Source: DASSSQ01 sp963839285
GTDB taxonomy: Bacteria; Actinomycetota; Thermoleophilia; Gaiellales; Gaiellaceae
DNA: 64,000 bases
Direction of reading: 5' to 3'
Assembly: GCA_963839285.1 (NCBI GenBank)
Contig: CAWIUN010000020.1
Location: 744,001-808,000, forward strand
Position 1 is the stretch's first letter, and each line of letters begins with the position of its first letter. Position numbers and translations under genes: made by a program. The notes below the pieces were generated by a model that saw only the letters and a program-made list of their open reading frames with translations, had not been told where the DNA came from and did not search any database. Shown here in pieces: positions 55,311-63,808 of the stretch.

Positions 55311-56200
55311 CGGCCGACCAGCTCGAGGAAGAGCTCCGACAGCGACGGCGGCGCCGTAGTCGAAGCCGACGACCCGCGCGGCCCGCGCGGCCTCGCGCAG
55401 CACGAGCTCGGGATCGACGTCGCGGCCGAGCGAGAAGCAGCAGGCTCCCGTTCCGGCGGTCGACGACCTCGACCCCCGCGACGTGCGGCAGCCAGTCCGA
55501 CGGAGCGCCGTCCAGCTGCAGCTCGACCCGGCGATGCTGCGACTGCCGACGAAGCGCCGCGAGCTCGCCGGCGGCGACGACGCGGCCGCGATCCACGATC
55601 GCCACCTGCTCGCAGATGTCCTCGACCAGCTCGAGCTGGTGGCTCGAGAACAGCACCGCTGCGCCGCGCGCCGCCTCGCCGCGCAGCACCTCCGCGAGCG
55701 TCTGCACCGCGACCGGGTCGAGCCCGGCGAAGGGCTCGTCGAGCACCAGCAGCTCCGGCTCGTGCACGAGCGCCGCCGCGAGCTGCGCCCGCTGCTGGTT
55801 CCCGTGCGACAGCTCCTCGACCTTCGCTCCGCCGCGCTCGGACAGTCCGAGCCGGTCGAGCCAGCGCGCGGCCGCCGCGCGCGCGTCCTGCCTGCTCATG
55901 CCGTGCAGGCGCCCGAAATACGCGACCTGCTCGGCCGACGCGGCATCCGCGGATACAACCCGCGCTCCTCCGGCATGTAGCCGAAGCGCAGCCGCTCCTC
56001 CGCTCCGACGGGGCGCCCGTCCCAGAGAGCCTCGCCGGCGTCCGGCTCGACGATGCCGAAGACACGCGCATCGTCGTCGTCTTGCCGGCGCCGTTCGGGC
56101 CGAGGAAGCCGACCGTGCTGCCGCGCTCGACGGAGAACGAGCAACCGTCCAGCGCCCGCACGCTGCCGAAGCGCTTCCGAACCTCCGACAGGGTCAGCAT
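55307..56200 (-). CDS. ABC exporter ATPase, NatA-like (several frame changes)
   Basis: ATG 56200 reads MLTLSEVRKRFGSVRALDGC to Walker A FLGPNGAGKTTTMRV. Subsequent parts lie in other frames: FGIVEPDAGEALWDGRPVG, RLRFGYMPEERGLYPRM, then the signature ELSHGNQQRAQLAAALV, Walker B ELLVLDEPFAGLDPVAV and SHQLELVEDICEQVAIVDRG, and finally SELFLELVGR at the end. Three or more single-base changes are needed. The last stop overlaps the permease start by 4 bp. Confidence 0.78.
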   Translation of the reverse strand: MLTLSEVRKRFGSVRALDGCSFSVERGSTVGFLGPNGAGKTTTMRVSSASSSRTPARLSGTGAPSERRSGCASATCRRSAGCIRGCRVGRAGRVFRAPARHEQAGRARGGRALARPARTVRARRSEGRGAVAREPAAGAARGGARARAGAAGARRALRRARPGRGADARGGAARRGGARRSGAVLEPPARAGRGHLRAGGDRGSRPRRRRRRARGASSAVAASPGRAAAGRRSVGLAAARRGGRGRRPPEREPAASRSAATSIPSSCCARPRGPRGSSASTTAPPSLSELFLELVGR

Positions 56201-56300
56201 CGAGTCCTCGGCACGTCACGTTCGCGCAGCCGCTTCGAGCCGGCATCGGTGATTCTTCTGAACACGGCATCCGCCGCAAGGAGCAGAGGCGAGAACGACA

Positions 56301-56323
56301 ACGGCCCGCGTCGTGCGGGCCGT
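56301..56323 (-). terminator. Hairpin downstream of tRNA-fMet
   Basis: ACGGCCCGC pairs perfectly with GCGGGCCGT (9 bp) around GTCGT, 5 bp beyond the tRNA 3' end on the minus strand. Likely transcription terminator of the tRNA gene. Confidence 0.65.
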
Positions 56324-56327
56324 CGCA

Positions 56328-56401
56328 TAGCGGGGGCAGGATTTGAACCTGCGACCTCCGGGTTATGAGCCCGGCGAGCTACCTGACTGCTCCACCCCGC
56401 G
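56328..56401 (-). tRNA. Initiator tRNA-fMet (CAU)
   Basis: The 74-nt minus-strand sequence starts CGCGGGGTGGAGCAG and folds into a full cloverleaf: acceptor GCGGGG/CCCCGC, D-arm with GGTAGCTCG, anticodon arm CCGGG-CTCATAA-CCCGG, and T-arm GCAGG-TTCAAAT-CCTGC. The three G:C pairs below anticodon CAU and the unpaired C1:U72 end mark the initiator form. CCA is not encoded. The T-arm and acceptor half are duplicated at 44470-44515. Confidence 0.95.
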
Positions 56402-56462
56402 TCGCAGGCCCCAGTATAGCGCCTCCGGCGCCGGGTCGCAGGCGCTCGGCTAGCATCGCAGC

Positions 56463-56795
56463 GTGGCTCCGGCCCTTCTCGCTCTCTGGGTCTCGCTCGC
56501 CCTCTGCGTGCTCGCGATCGGCGGCGCGGCGGCCTTCGCGGTCGTGCGCGGGCTGCGGTTCTGGCGCGACCTGAAGCGCTTCCTGCGGGTGCTCGGCGCC
56601 GGCTCGGACGCGCTGACCGCGCGGGCCGACGAGGCGGCGCGGAAGGCCGGCGGCGCGGAGTCGTCGGCGGCGCGGCTCTCGGCCGCGGCGGCGCGGCTCT
56701 CGCGCTCGACCGCCTACGCGAAGGCGATCGCCGACGCGGCCGGCGACGTCGCCGCGACGGTCGCGATCGTGCGCGGCACGGTCCCGCGCAAGTGA
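56463..56795 (+). CDS. Small membrane protein with cytoplasmic helical tail
   Basis: 110 residues from GTG 56463. One N-terminal transmembrane helix (LLALWVSLALCVLAIGGAAA) is followed by an Ala/Arg-rich helical region likely to form a coiled coil (SDALTARADEAARKAGGAES). It resembles DUF948-type proteins in layout but I cannot assign a family. It overlaps the ppx gene by 4 bp (GTGA), so the two are coupled. Confidence 0.75.
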   Translation: MAPALLALWVSLALCVLAIGGAAAFAVVRGLRFWRDLKRFLRVLGAGSDALTARADEAARKAGGAESSAARLSAAAARLSRSTAYAKAIADAAGDVAATVAIVRGTVPRK

Positions 56796-57715
56796 CGCGG
56801 GTCGCGGCGGTCGACCTCGGGACGAACTCGACCCGCCTGCTCGTCGCGGACGTGGTCGGCGGCGAGGTGCGGGAGCTCCTGCGGCGCACCGAGATCACCC
56901 GGCTCGGCGAGGGCGTCGACGAGCGCCGGCGGCTGCTGCCGCTGCCCGTCGCTCGCGTCCGGAACGCGCTCTCGGGCTTCCGGCGGGAGCTCGAGCAGCT
57001 CGGCGCCGAGCGAACGCTCGCGATCGCGACGAGCGCCGTCCGCGACGCGGAGAACGGCGAGGCGCTCCTCGGCGAGATCGAGTGGAGCTACGGCTTCGAG
57101 ACGCGGCTCCTGAGCGGCGAGGAGGAGGCCGCCATGACCCTCCGCGGCGTCGGCGCGGGGCGCGAGCTGCCCGCCGGCACGCTCGTGCTCGACGTCGGCG
57201 GCGGCTCGACCGAGCTGATCTCCGACGAGCTGCACGTCTCGCTCGACGTCGGCAGCGTCCGGCTGACCGAGCGGTTCCTGCACGGCGACCCGCCCGGCCG
57301 CGACGAGCTCGACGCGGCCGCGGCCGCCGTCCGCGAGCTCCTGCCCGACGCGACGCCGCGGACGGCGATCGGCGTCGCCGGCACCGTGACGACACTGGCG
57401 GCGCTCGAGCTCGGCGCCTACGACCCGGAGCGGGTGCACGGCTACCGGCTCTCCCGTGCGCGCGTCGAGGCGGAGCTCGAGCGGCTCGCCTCGCTGCCGC
57501 TCGCGGAGCGGCGCGGGCTTCCCGGTCTCGAGCCGGAGCGGGCGCCGGTGATCGTCGGCGGCGCGCTCGTCGTCCGCGAGCTGCTCGGCCGCTACGGGCT
57601 CGACGTGCTCGAGGTCTCCGAGCGCGACATCCTCACCGGCGCCGCCCTGGCCGCCGCCGAGCTGCCGGAGCGCGCCGAGGGCGACGCGCCGCCGGGAGCG
57701 TTCACGTGCTGCTGA
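56792..57715 (+). CDS. ppx: Ppx/GppA-family exopolyphosphatase/pppGpp phosphatase
   Basis: 307 residues, typical of the short actinobacterial Ppx form. The ASKHA-fold phosphate motifs are AAVDLGTNSTRLLVADV at the start and LVLDVGGGSTELISDELHVS in the middle; TSAVRDAENGE, GVAGTVTTLAALEL and VIVGGALVVRELLGRYGLD follow. It hydrolyses terminal phosphates of polyphosphate or pppGpp. It starts within the stop of the small membrane protein gene. Confidence 0.92.
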   Translation: MTRVAAVDLGTNSTRLLVADVVGGEVRELLRRTEITRLGEGVDERRRLLPLPVARVRNALSGFRRELEQLGAERTLAIATSAVRDAENGEALLGEIEWSYGFETRLLSGEEEAAMTLRGVGAGRELPAGTLVLDVGGGSTELISDELHVSLDVGSVRLTERFLHGDPPGRDELDAAAAAVRELLPDATPRTAIGVAGTVTTLAALELGAYDPERVHGYRLSRARVEAELERLASLPLAERRGLPGLEPERAPVIVGGALVVRELLGRYGLDVLEVSERDILTGAALAAAELPERAEGDAPPGAFTCC

Positions 57716-58222
57716 GGACGGCCGCCTGCGCCTGGCTCGCCGCCGCACTCGCGCTCGCGGGCTGCGGCGGCGGCGGGAGCGGCGGCGACGGCGCCACCAC
57801 TGCCGGCACGCCCACGACGCCGCTCCCACCTCGCACCCGGCTGCGAGGTCCCCGTGATCGAGCGCACGCTCACCTCGTTCTTCGAGGCGGTCACGAACGG
57901 CAACCGGCAGGCGCTCGACCGCCGGCTCTCCCCCGCCGACGACTTCGTCCGGCTGACCGTGATCGCGCCGGACGGGTCCCGCTTCTCGACCGCCGAGCGC
58001 GCGAAGGCGCTCGACTACCTCGTCTCGCGCCACGCGCAGGGCGAGGCGCTGCGCCTGATCCGGCTCCAGGTCGCGCCGGGCGTCGACGCGAACCACGTCA
58101 CCGTCACCGGCGCGGTCACCCGCGTCGCCCGGGACAGCGGCCGCGACGTCGCCGTCTTCGACGGCGCGGTCGGCTGCGTGCACGAGTCGGTCACGCGCTG
58201 GCGGCTGCGGCCGTCCGGCTAG
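57706..58222 (+). CDS. Secreted/lipoprotein NTF2-like protein (one frame change)
   Basis: GTG 57706, overlapping the ppx stop, starts LLRTAACAWLAAALALAGC with a lipobox (ALAGC) and a Gly/Thr/Pro-rich linker. A frame change near 57825 (one extra base) leads to GCEVPVIERTLTSFFEAVTN, RRLSPADDFVRLTVIAPDGS and FDGAVGCVHESVTRWRLRPS, an alpha+beta pattern like NTF2/SnoaL folds with two cysteines. Probably surface-anchored. Function unknown. Confidence 0.75.
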
Positions 58223-58231
58223 CCCTGGTGC

Positions 58232-59232
58232 CTACACGCCGGCGCGGCGCTGCTGTTCCTTCGCGAGGCGCCGCTTCTGCGGGATGACCGTGTAGCGCGG
58301 GTCGCGCGCCGACTGGAAGCCCGCCTTGTAGACGGCGAACCGCAGCGCCAGCTCGCCCGCGAGGACGAGCGCGCTGCCGGCGACCGCGGCCGCCCGGCTT
58401 CTGCGCCCGCGCAGCCCGAGCAGCGCGGCGCCCGCGCTCGTGGCGGCCTTCGCCGCCCACGCCAGCTTGCCCGCGGGCCCCTGGTGATACGGCTCGCCGA
58501 CGAGCCCGAGCCGCGCCTCCATCGCGAGCATGCCGAGGTTCTCGGCGACGACGCCGCCGATCGCGAGCCGCCGGGCGGGGCCGCGAGTCCCTGGGCGCGC
58601 AGCACGAGCGAGCAGGCGGCGCCCGCGCTCGCCCCCGCGCTCGCGCCGAAGATGAACGGCAGCTCGTGCCGCGCCTCGTGCCAGACGGGCACCGCCGTGT
58701 TCGAGACGAGCGTCGCCGTGTAGGTCGAGAGCAGGGGGCCGAAGAGCGCGGCGACGCCTTCCGCGGCGATCTTGACCGGCTTCAGCTTCCCGGTCAGCTC
58801 CAGCAGCGCCGCCGTCGAGGAGGCACCGCCGGAGACGACGAGCACCCAGCTGCCGACGCTCATCGGCGAGGTGACCTTGAAGACCCGCAGCATGTTCAGG
58901 AAGCGCTCGGGGCGCCCGAGGTCGGAGATCAGGAGCGGCGGCGAGATCAGGTCGCCGGCCGCGCCCCAGTAGGTCGCGGCCTTGCCGAGCTTCTCGTGGC
59001 CGGTGGCGCGGGCCACGACCGAGAGGATCGCGGAGGCGCCGCCGAGCCCGCCCGTGAAGAAGTAGGTCGGGATCTCGGGCGTCCAGACCGGCTCCTTGAT
59101 GATCGGCCGGCCGTAGTACGACTCCATCCGGGTGCCGACCTCGGTGATCGAGCCGTCGGCGGAGGTCGTCTTCGCCGGCTTGCCGTCGTGCGAGCCGAGC
59201 GGCTCGACGCCCGTCCTCGGGTCGGGGCTCAT
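58232..59232 (-). CDS. nrfD: Formate dehydrogenase membrane subunit, NrfD/PsrC family (one frame change)
   Basis: ATG 59232 (SD GGGAGGATCCGAG) gives about 333 residues. After a polar N-terminus come IKEPVWTPEIPTYFFTGGLG, the NrfD opening, and about eight helices including MSVGSWVLVVSGGASSTAAL and PVWHEARHELPFIFGASAGA. A frame change near 58590 (one missing base) leads to IGGVVAENLGMLAMEARLGL and the C-terminal RDPRYTVIPQKRRLAKEQQ. It would pass electrons from FdhB to quinone in the membrane. Last gene of the fdh operon. Confidence 0.88.
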
Positions 59233-60168
59233 CTCGGATCCTCCCAGGAACGCGGCGGCGACACCGGCGACGAGCGCGGCGCCGGCCGCGAACGCCGTCG
59301 CCCACATCGCGGGCAGGTGGCTGGTCGTCACGACCGGGTCGGGCGGCAGCCCGTACACCTCGGGCTCGTCGAGGAGCAGGAAGAAGGCGCCGGCGCCGCC
59401 GATCCCGTCGTTCTCGTCCCGCAGGTAGAGCTGGGCGCCGTTCCAGCCCTCGCCCTGCAGCTTCGCGAGGCGCTTGTCTGCCCGCTCCCGGAGCTCGTCG
59501 ACCTCGCCGAACTGGATCGAGTCGGTCGGGCACGCCTTCGCGCAGGCCGGCTCGTAGCCGCCCTTGAGGCGGTCGTAGCAGAGCGTGCACTTCCAGACGC
59601 GGCCGTCGGTCTGCGAGCCGAAGAGCGGCAGCGCCAGCTCGGGCGAGGGGTCCTGCCGGGGCATGTCCCGCCGGTCGAGGACGCCGAACGGGCACGCGGG
59701 GACGCAGTAGCCGCAGCCGTTGCAGACGTCCTCCTGGACGACGACCGTGCCGAACTCGGTGCGGAAGAGCGACCCCGTCGGGCAGACGTCGAGGCAGGCG
59801 GCGTGCGTGCAGTGCTTGCAGACGTCGGAGGACATCAGCCAGCGGAGCACGTCCTCCTTGCCCTCGGCGTCGACGGCGCCGTCGATCCCGGCCGACTCGC
59901 CGTCGAGGCGGAGCGGCTTGCGCTGCTCGACGAAGGCGACGTGCCGCCACGTCTCGGCGCCGAGCGCGGAGGTGTTGTCGTACGACTCGCCCGTCCAGGC
60001 GAGCTCGCGCATCGGCAGCAGGTTCCACTCCTTGCACGCGACCTCGCAGGCCTTGCAGCCGATGCAGATCGACGTGTCGGTGAAGAAGCCCATGCGGGGC
60101 TTCGCGTCCTCGCCGTAGGTGTCGGGCCAGGCGGCGGCCGAGCCGGTGGGCTGCGCCAGCTCGGTCAC
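59229..60168 (-). CDS. fdhB: Formate dehydrogenase iron-sulfur subunit
   Basis: About 313 residues from GTG 60168, overlapping the fdhA stop (GTGA). Four [4Fe-4S] motifs are present: CIGCKACEVACKEWN, CKHCTHAACLDVCPTG, CNGCGYCVPACPFGV and CTLCYDRL with CAKACPTD. The C-terminus has a membrane anchor MWATAFAAGAALVAGVAAAF. As read, the frame continues into nrfD. In the next frame WEDPR ends at TGA 59231-59229, overlapping the nrfD ATG, so one extra base near 59245 is more likely than a true fusion. It carries electrons from FdhA to the quinone site. Confidence 0.92.
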
Positions 60169-63100
60169 GTCTGCCGGGCCTCCGCCGGCTCGACCAGCTC
60201 TGGGCCGCCTTCCCGGGCCTTCGCGGCGCGCTCCCGACGCTCGCGCACGAACTCGGGCAGCGCCGCCCCCTTCGGGCGGCGGCCGGGCCGGATGTCGCAC
60301 GAGAACGCCTTCACCTCCTGGATGTGCACGTTCGGGTCGAGCACGACGTGGGCGAGGTCGTTGGCGCTGTCGCCGGTCGTCAGCCCGCGCGTGCCCCAGT
60401 GGTACGGCAGCCCGACCTGGTGGACGGTGCGCCCGTTCAGCCGCGCCGGCTTGACCCGGTCGGTCACGAGCACGCGCGCCTCGATCGCCGAGCGCGGCGT
60501 CACGATCGTCGCCCACTCGCCGTGGACGAGGTTCCGCTCGGCGGCGAGCTCCGGGTGCACCTCGACGAACATCGCCGGCTGCAGCTCGCTCAGGTACGGC
60601 ACCGTCCGCGAGAAGCCGCCCGCGGTGTGGTGCTCGGTCAGCCGGTAGGTCGTGGCGACGTAGGGATACACCTCCGCGCCCGCCTCGTCGGCGACCGGCG
60701 CGTGCGGGTCCCAGTCGACGTCGTTCCGCTGGCGGCGCGGGTTCGCGCGCTGGCGGTGCAGGCGGTTTCCGAGCGGCGACTCGTGCGGCTCGTAGTGCGT
60801 CGGCAGCGGCCCGTCGACGAGCCCCTGCGGGACGAAGAGCCAGCCGCTGCCGTCGGCCTGCATGATGAACGGCTTCCCGCCGGCGATCGCGTCCGGGCCG
60901 GTCGCGTCCGGGTCCGGCATGTAGTCGGGCGGCTTGTCCGTCTTGAAGTCCGGGACGTCGACGCCCGTCCACTGCCCGCCCTCCGCGTCCCACCAGACGT
61001 AGCGCTTCCGCTCCGACCACGGGTCGCCGTGCGGGTCGGCCGAGGCACGGTTGTAGATGATCCGGCGGTTCGACGGCCACGCCCACCCCCACTCCGGCGC
61101 GACGTAGGTCTGTTCCCAGTGCGGCTTCTTGCGGGCCGCCTGGTTGCGGTGGTCGGCGTAGCAGCCGCAGTAGATCCAGCACCCGCACGCGGTCGAGCCG
61201 TCGTCCTTCAACTCCGTATAGCTCGAGAGGGCGCTGCCGTCGGCGGCGTGGCCGTTGATCTCGGCCAGCACCGCCTCGGCGCTCGGCTCGTCGATCTCGG
61301 TCGAGGTCGGGTAGTACCAGGTCAGGTCCTGGATCGGCTTGTCGCGCGGGTCGTCCGAGTCGGCCAGCTTCTCGCGGATGATCCGGCCGAGGTGGTAGTA
61401 GAACCAGAGCTCCGAGCGGGCGTCCTCGTCGGGGTCGACCGCCTTGTAGTGCCACTGGAGGAGCCGCTGGGTGTTCGTGAAGGACCCGTCCTTCTCGACG
61501 TGCGCGGAGGCGGGCAGGAAGAAGACCTCCGTCTTGATCTCCTCCGGCACGAGCTCGCCCGACTCGACCTCGGGGCTGTCGTACCACCACGCCGCCGACT
61601 CGATCTCGACCAGGTCGCGGACGACGAGCCAGTCCAGCTTCGAGAAGGCGAGCCGGTGGGCCCGGGAGTTCGCGTTCCCGACGGCCGGGTTCTCGCCCGC
61701 GATGATGTAGCCCTTGACGACTCCCTCCATCATCTTCCCGAGCGTCCAGTAGACCGAGTTGTCCTCGTCGACGCGCGGCAGGTAGTCGAAGCACCAGTCG
61801 TTCTCCGCCGTCGCCGTCGACCCCCACCACGACTTCAGCAGGCTGACCGTGTAGGCGTCGATCTCGTTCCAGTAGCCGCCCTGAGAGCGCACCGAGTCGA
61901 GGTAGCCGGCGAGGCCCCCGTAGTCCTTCGTCTGCGGGTGGACGAGGTAGCCCGGCAGGTAGTTGAAGAGGGTCGGGATGTCGGTCGAGCCCTGGATCGA
62001 GGCGTGGCCGCGCAGGGCGAGGATGCCGCCGCCGGGCCGGCCGATGTTGCCGAGCAGGAGCTGGATGATCGCGGCGGTGCGGATGTACTGGACGCCGACC
62101 GTGTGCTGCGTCCAGCCGACCGCGTAGGCGAAGGCGCCGGTCCGCTCGCGACCGGAGTTCTCGCAGAGCGTCTCGGCGACCTCGAGGAAGTCCTCGACGC
62201 TGCAGCCGCAGGTCTCGGCGACGAACTCGGGCGTGTAGCGCGCGTAGTGCCGCTTGAGGATCTGGAAGACGCAGCGTGGATGCTGCAGCGTCGGGTCCTG
62301 CTCGGGCGGCTCGCCGCGGACGAGCCCGCGGGAGGTCTCACCGGGCGCGAAGCCCTTCGTCCGCTGGCCGGCGGCGGCGTGCACCTTGGCGCCGGCGTAC
62401 TGCCAGGTCGTCACGTCGTACTCGCCCGACTCCGGATCCCAGCCGGAGAAGAGCCCGTCGAGCTCCTCGGTGTCCCGGTAGCGCTCGTCGATGATCACCG
62501 GCGCGTTCGTGTAGTTGACGACGTAGTCCTCGAACCAGCGGTCGTGCTCGAGGATGTAGTTGACGACGCCGCCGAGGAAGGCGATGTCGGAGCCGGCGCG
62601 GATGCCGACGTGCTTGGTCGCCATCGCGCTCGTCCGCGTGAAGCGCGGGTCGACGTGCAGCACCTTCGCTCCGCGCTCGCGCGCCTCCATCACCCACTGG
62701 AACCCGACCGGGTGGTTCTCGGCCATGTTCGAGCCCATGATCGTGATCACGTCCGCGTTCGCGAGATCCTGCTGGAAGGTGGTCGCGCCGCCTCGTCCGA
62801 ACGAGGTGCCCAGACTGGGCACCGTCGAGCTGTGTCATATGCGGGCCTGGTTCTCGACCTGGACGACGCCGAGCGCGGTGAGGAGCTTCTTCATCAGGTA
62901 GTTCTCCTCGTTGTCCAGCGTCGCGCCGCCGAGGTTGCCCAGGCCGAGCGTGCGGTTCGCGGGAGCCCCGTCCTCGGTCTCGTCCTGCCAGCCGGCCCGC
63001 CGCGCCTCGAGCACGCGGTCGGCGATCATGTCCATCGCCTCGTCGAGCCGCAGCTCCTCCCACTCGGTGCCGTACGCACGGCGGTACTTGACCTTGTACT

Positions 63101-63404
63101 CGCGCAGCGGGCTCTGGGCGTAGTTCTTCGAGCCGGCGCCCTTCGGGCAGAGGCGGCCGCGCGAGATCGGGCTTGCCGGGTCGCCCTCGATCTGCGTCAC
63201 CTTGCCGTTCTGGACGTAGACGAGCTGGGCGCAGCCGACCGCGCAGTACGGGCAGATCGAATGCACGACCTGGTGCGCCTCGTCGAGCCGCGGGCGCAGC
63301 TCCCGGGAGCGGGGCGACTGCGCCGCCTTGCCGAGCCCGAGGATGTCCCCGTCGGTCAGCTGGCGCAGCACCGGCCAGGACGTGACGAACCGCTTCAGCC
63401 CCAC
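60165..63404 (-). CDS. fdhA: Formate dehydrogenase alpha subunit, selenocysteine-containing
   Basis: 1079 residues from GTG 63404 to TGA 60165, read through an in-frame UGA at 62837-62835 as selenocysteine 190. The context QARI-U-HSSTVPSLGTSFG equals the Sec site of FdnG-type enzymes. An N-terminal [4Fe-4S] site (Cys51, Cys54, Cys58, Cys86 in CPYCAVGC and GRLCPKG) precedes molybdopterin motifs NMAENHPVGFQWV, HVDPRFTRTSAMA and GHASIQGSTDIPTLF. It oxidises formate to CO2 with a Mo- or W-bis-MGD centre. No twin-arginine signal is visible, so the catalytic side may be cytoplasmic. First gene of fdhA-fdhB-nrfD. Confidence 0.93.
62805..62823 (-). promoter_or_regulatory. Bacterial SECIS element
   Basis: Read 5' to 3' on the minus strand, GGTGCCCAGTCTGGGCACC begins 11 nt after the UGA. 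It is a perfect 7-8-bp stem with loop AGUCU or GUC. A G within the first two loop bases and about 19 nt between UGA and loop match the known rules for SelB-binding SECIS hairpins inside fdh coding sequences. Confidence 0.85.
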
Positions 63405-63465
63405 GGCCCGAGTATTTCGCCGCCCGGGTGGACTAAACCAGCGCGGAGCGGGAAGGCCCGCCCAC

Positions 63466-63786
63466 ATGAACAGAGCCCATCTCGAAGCCGTGCTCGTCGG
63501 CGCGAGCCTGCCCTCGAGCAAGCAGGAGCTCGTCGACTACGCGCGCCGGCAGTCGCCCGACGGGCCCGAGGCGGCGGCGTTGATCGAGCAGCACGTCCCC
63601 GACGGCACCTACATGACCCTGCAGGACGTCGGCGAGCAGCTGCAGCCGCGGCAGCCGAGGTCGTTCTCGGAGCCGCCGCCCTCGCACCTGCCCGAGGAGG
63701 AGAGCGACCTGCCGCCGGGCGGCGTCGCCTACCTCGGCGAGCCGCAGGAGCCGGCGAACGTCGTCGCCGCGCGCGAGAGCGCCTGA
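63466..63786 (+). CDS. DUF2795 protein
   Basis: 106 residues. The DUF2795 domain is HLEAVLVGASLPSSKQELVD, YARRQSPDGPEAAALIEQHV and PDGTYMTLQDVGEQL. The C-terminal third is disordered and Pro-rich. ATG 63466 follows GGAAGG. It is divergent from fdhA across 61 bp. Function of the family is unknown; its place beside fdhA may or may not be meaningful. Confidence 0.85.
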   Translation: MNRAHLEAVLVGASLPSSKQELVDYARRQSPDGPEAAALIEQHVPDGTYMTLQDVGEQLQPRQPRSFSEPPPSHLPEEESDLPPGGVAYLGEPQEPANVVAARESA

Positions 63787-63808
63787 GCTCTCGCCCGCGC
63801 CGTCGCGC

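Noticed and set aside
44516..56300. An integrase or recombinase gene for the tRNA-bounded segment
   Set aside because: I looked for tyrosine and serine recombinase motifs on both strands and saw none; the element claim rests on the repeat and the truncated gene only.
59222..60168. A true FdhB-NrfD fusion protein
   Set aside because: An SD site, an ATG and an overlapping TGA in the next frame favour two genes with one extra base; kept only as a point to check.
62835..62837. fdhA as a pseudogene with a nonsense mutation
   Set aside because: The stop is UGA precisely at the Sec position and is followed by a SECIS-like hairpin; all flanking sequence is intact.
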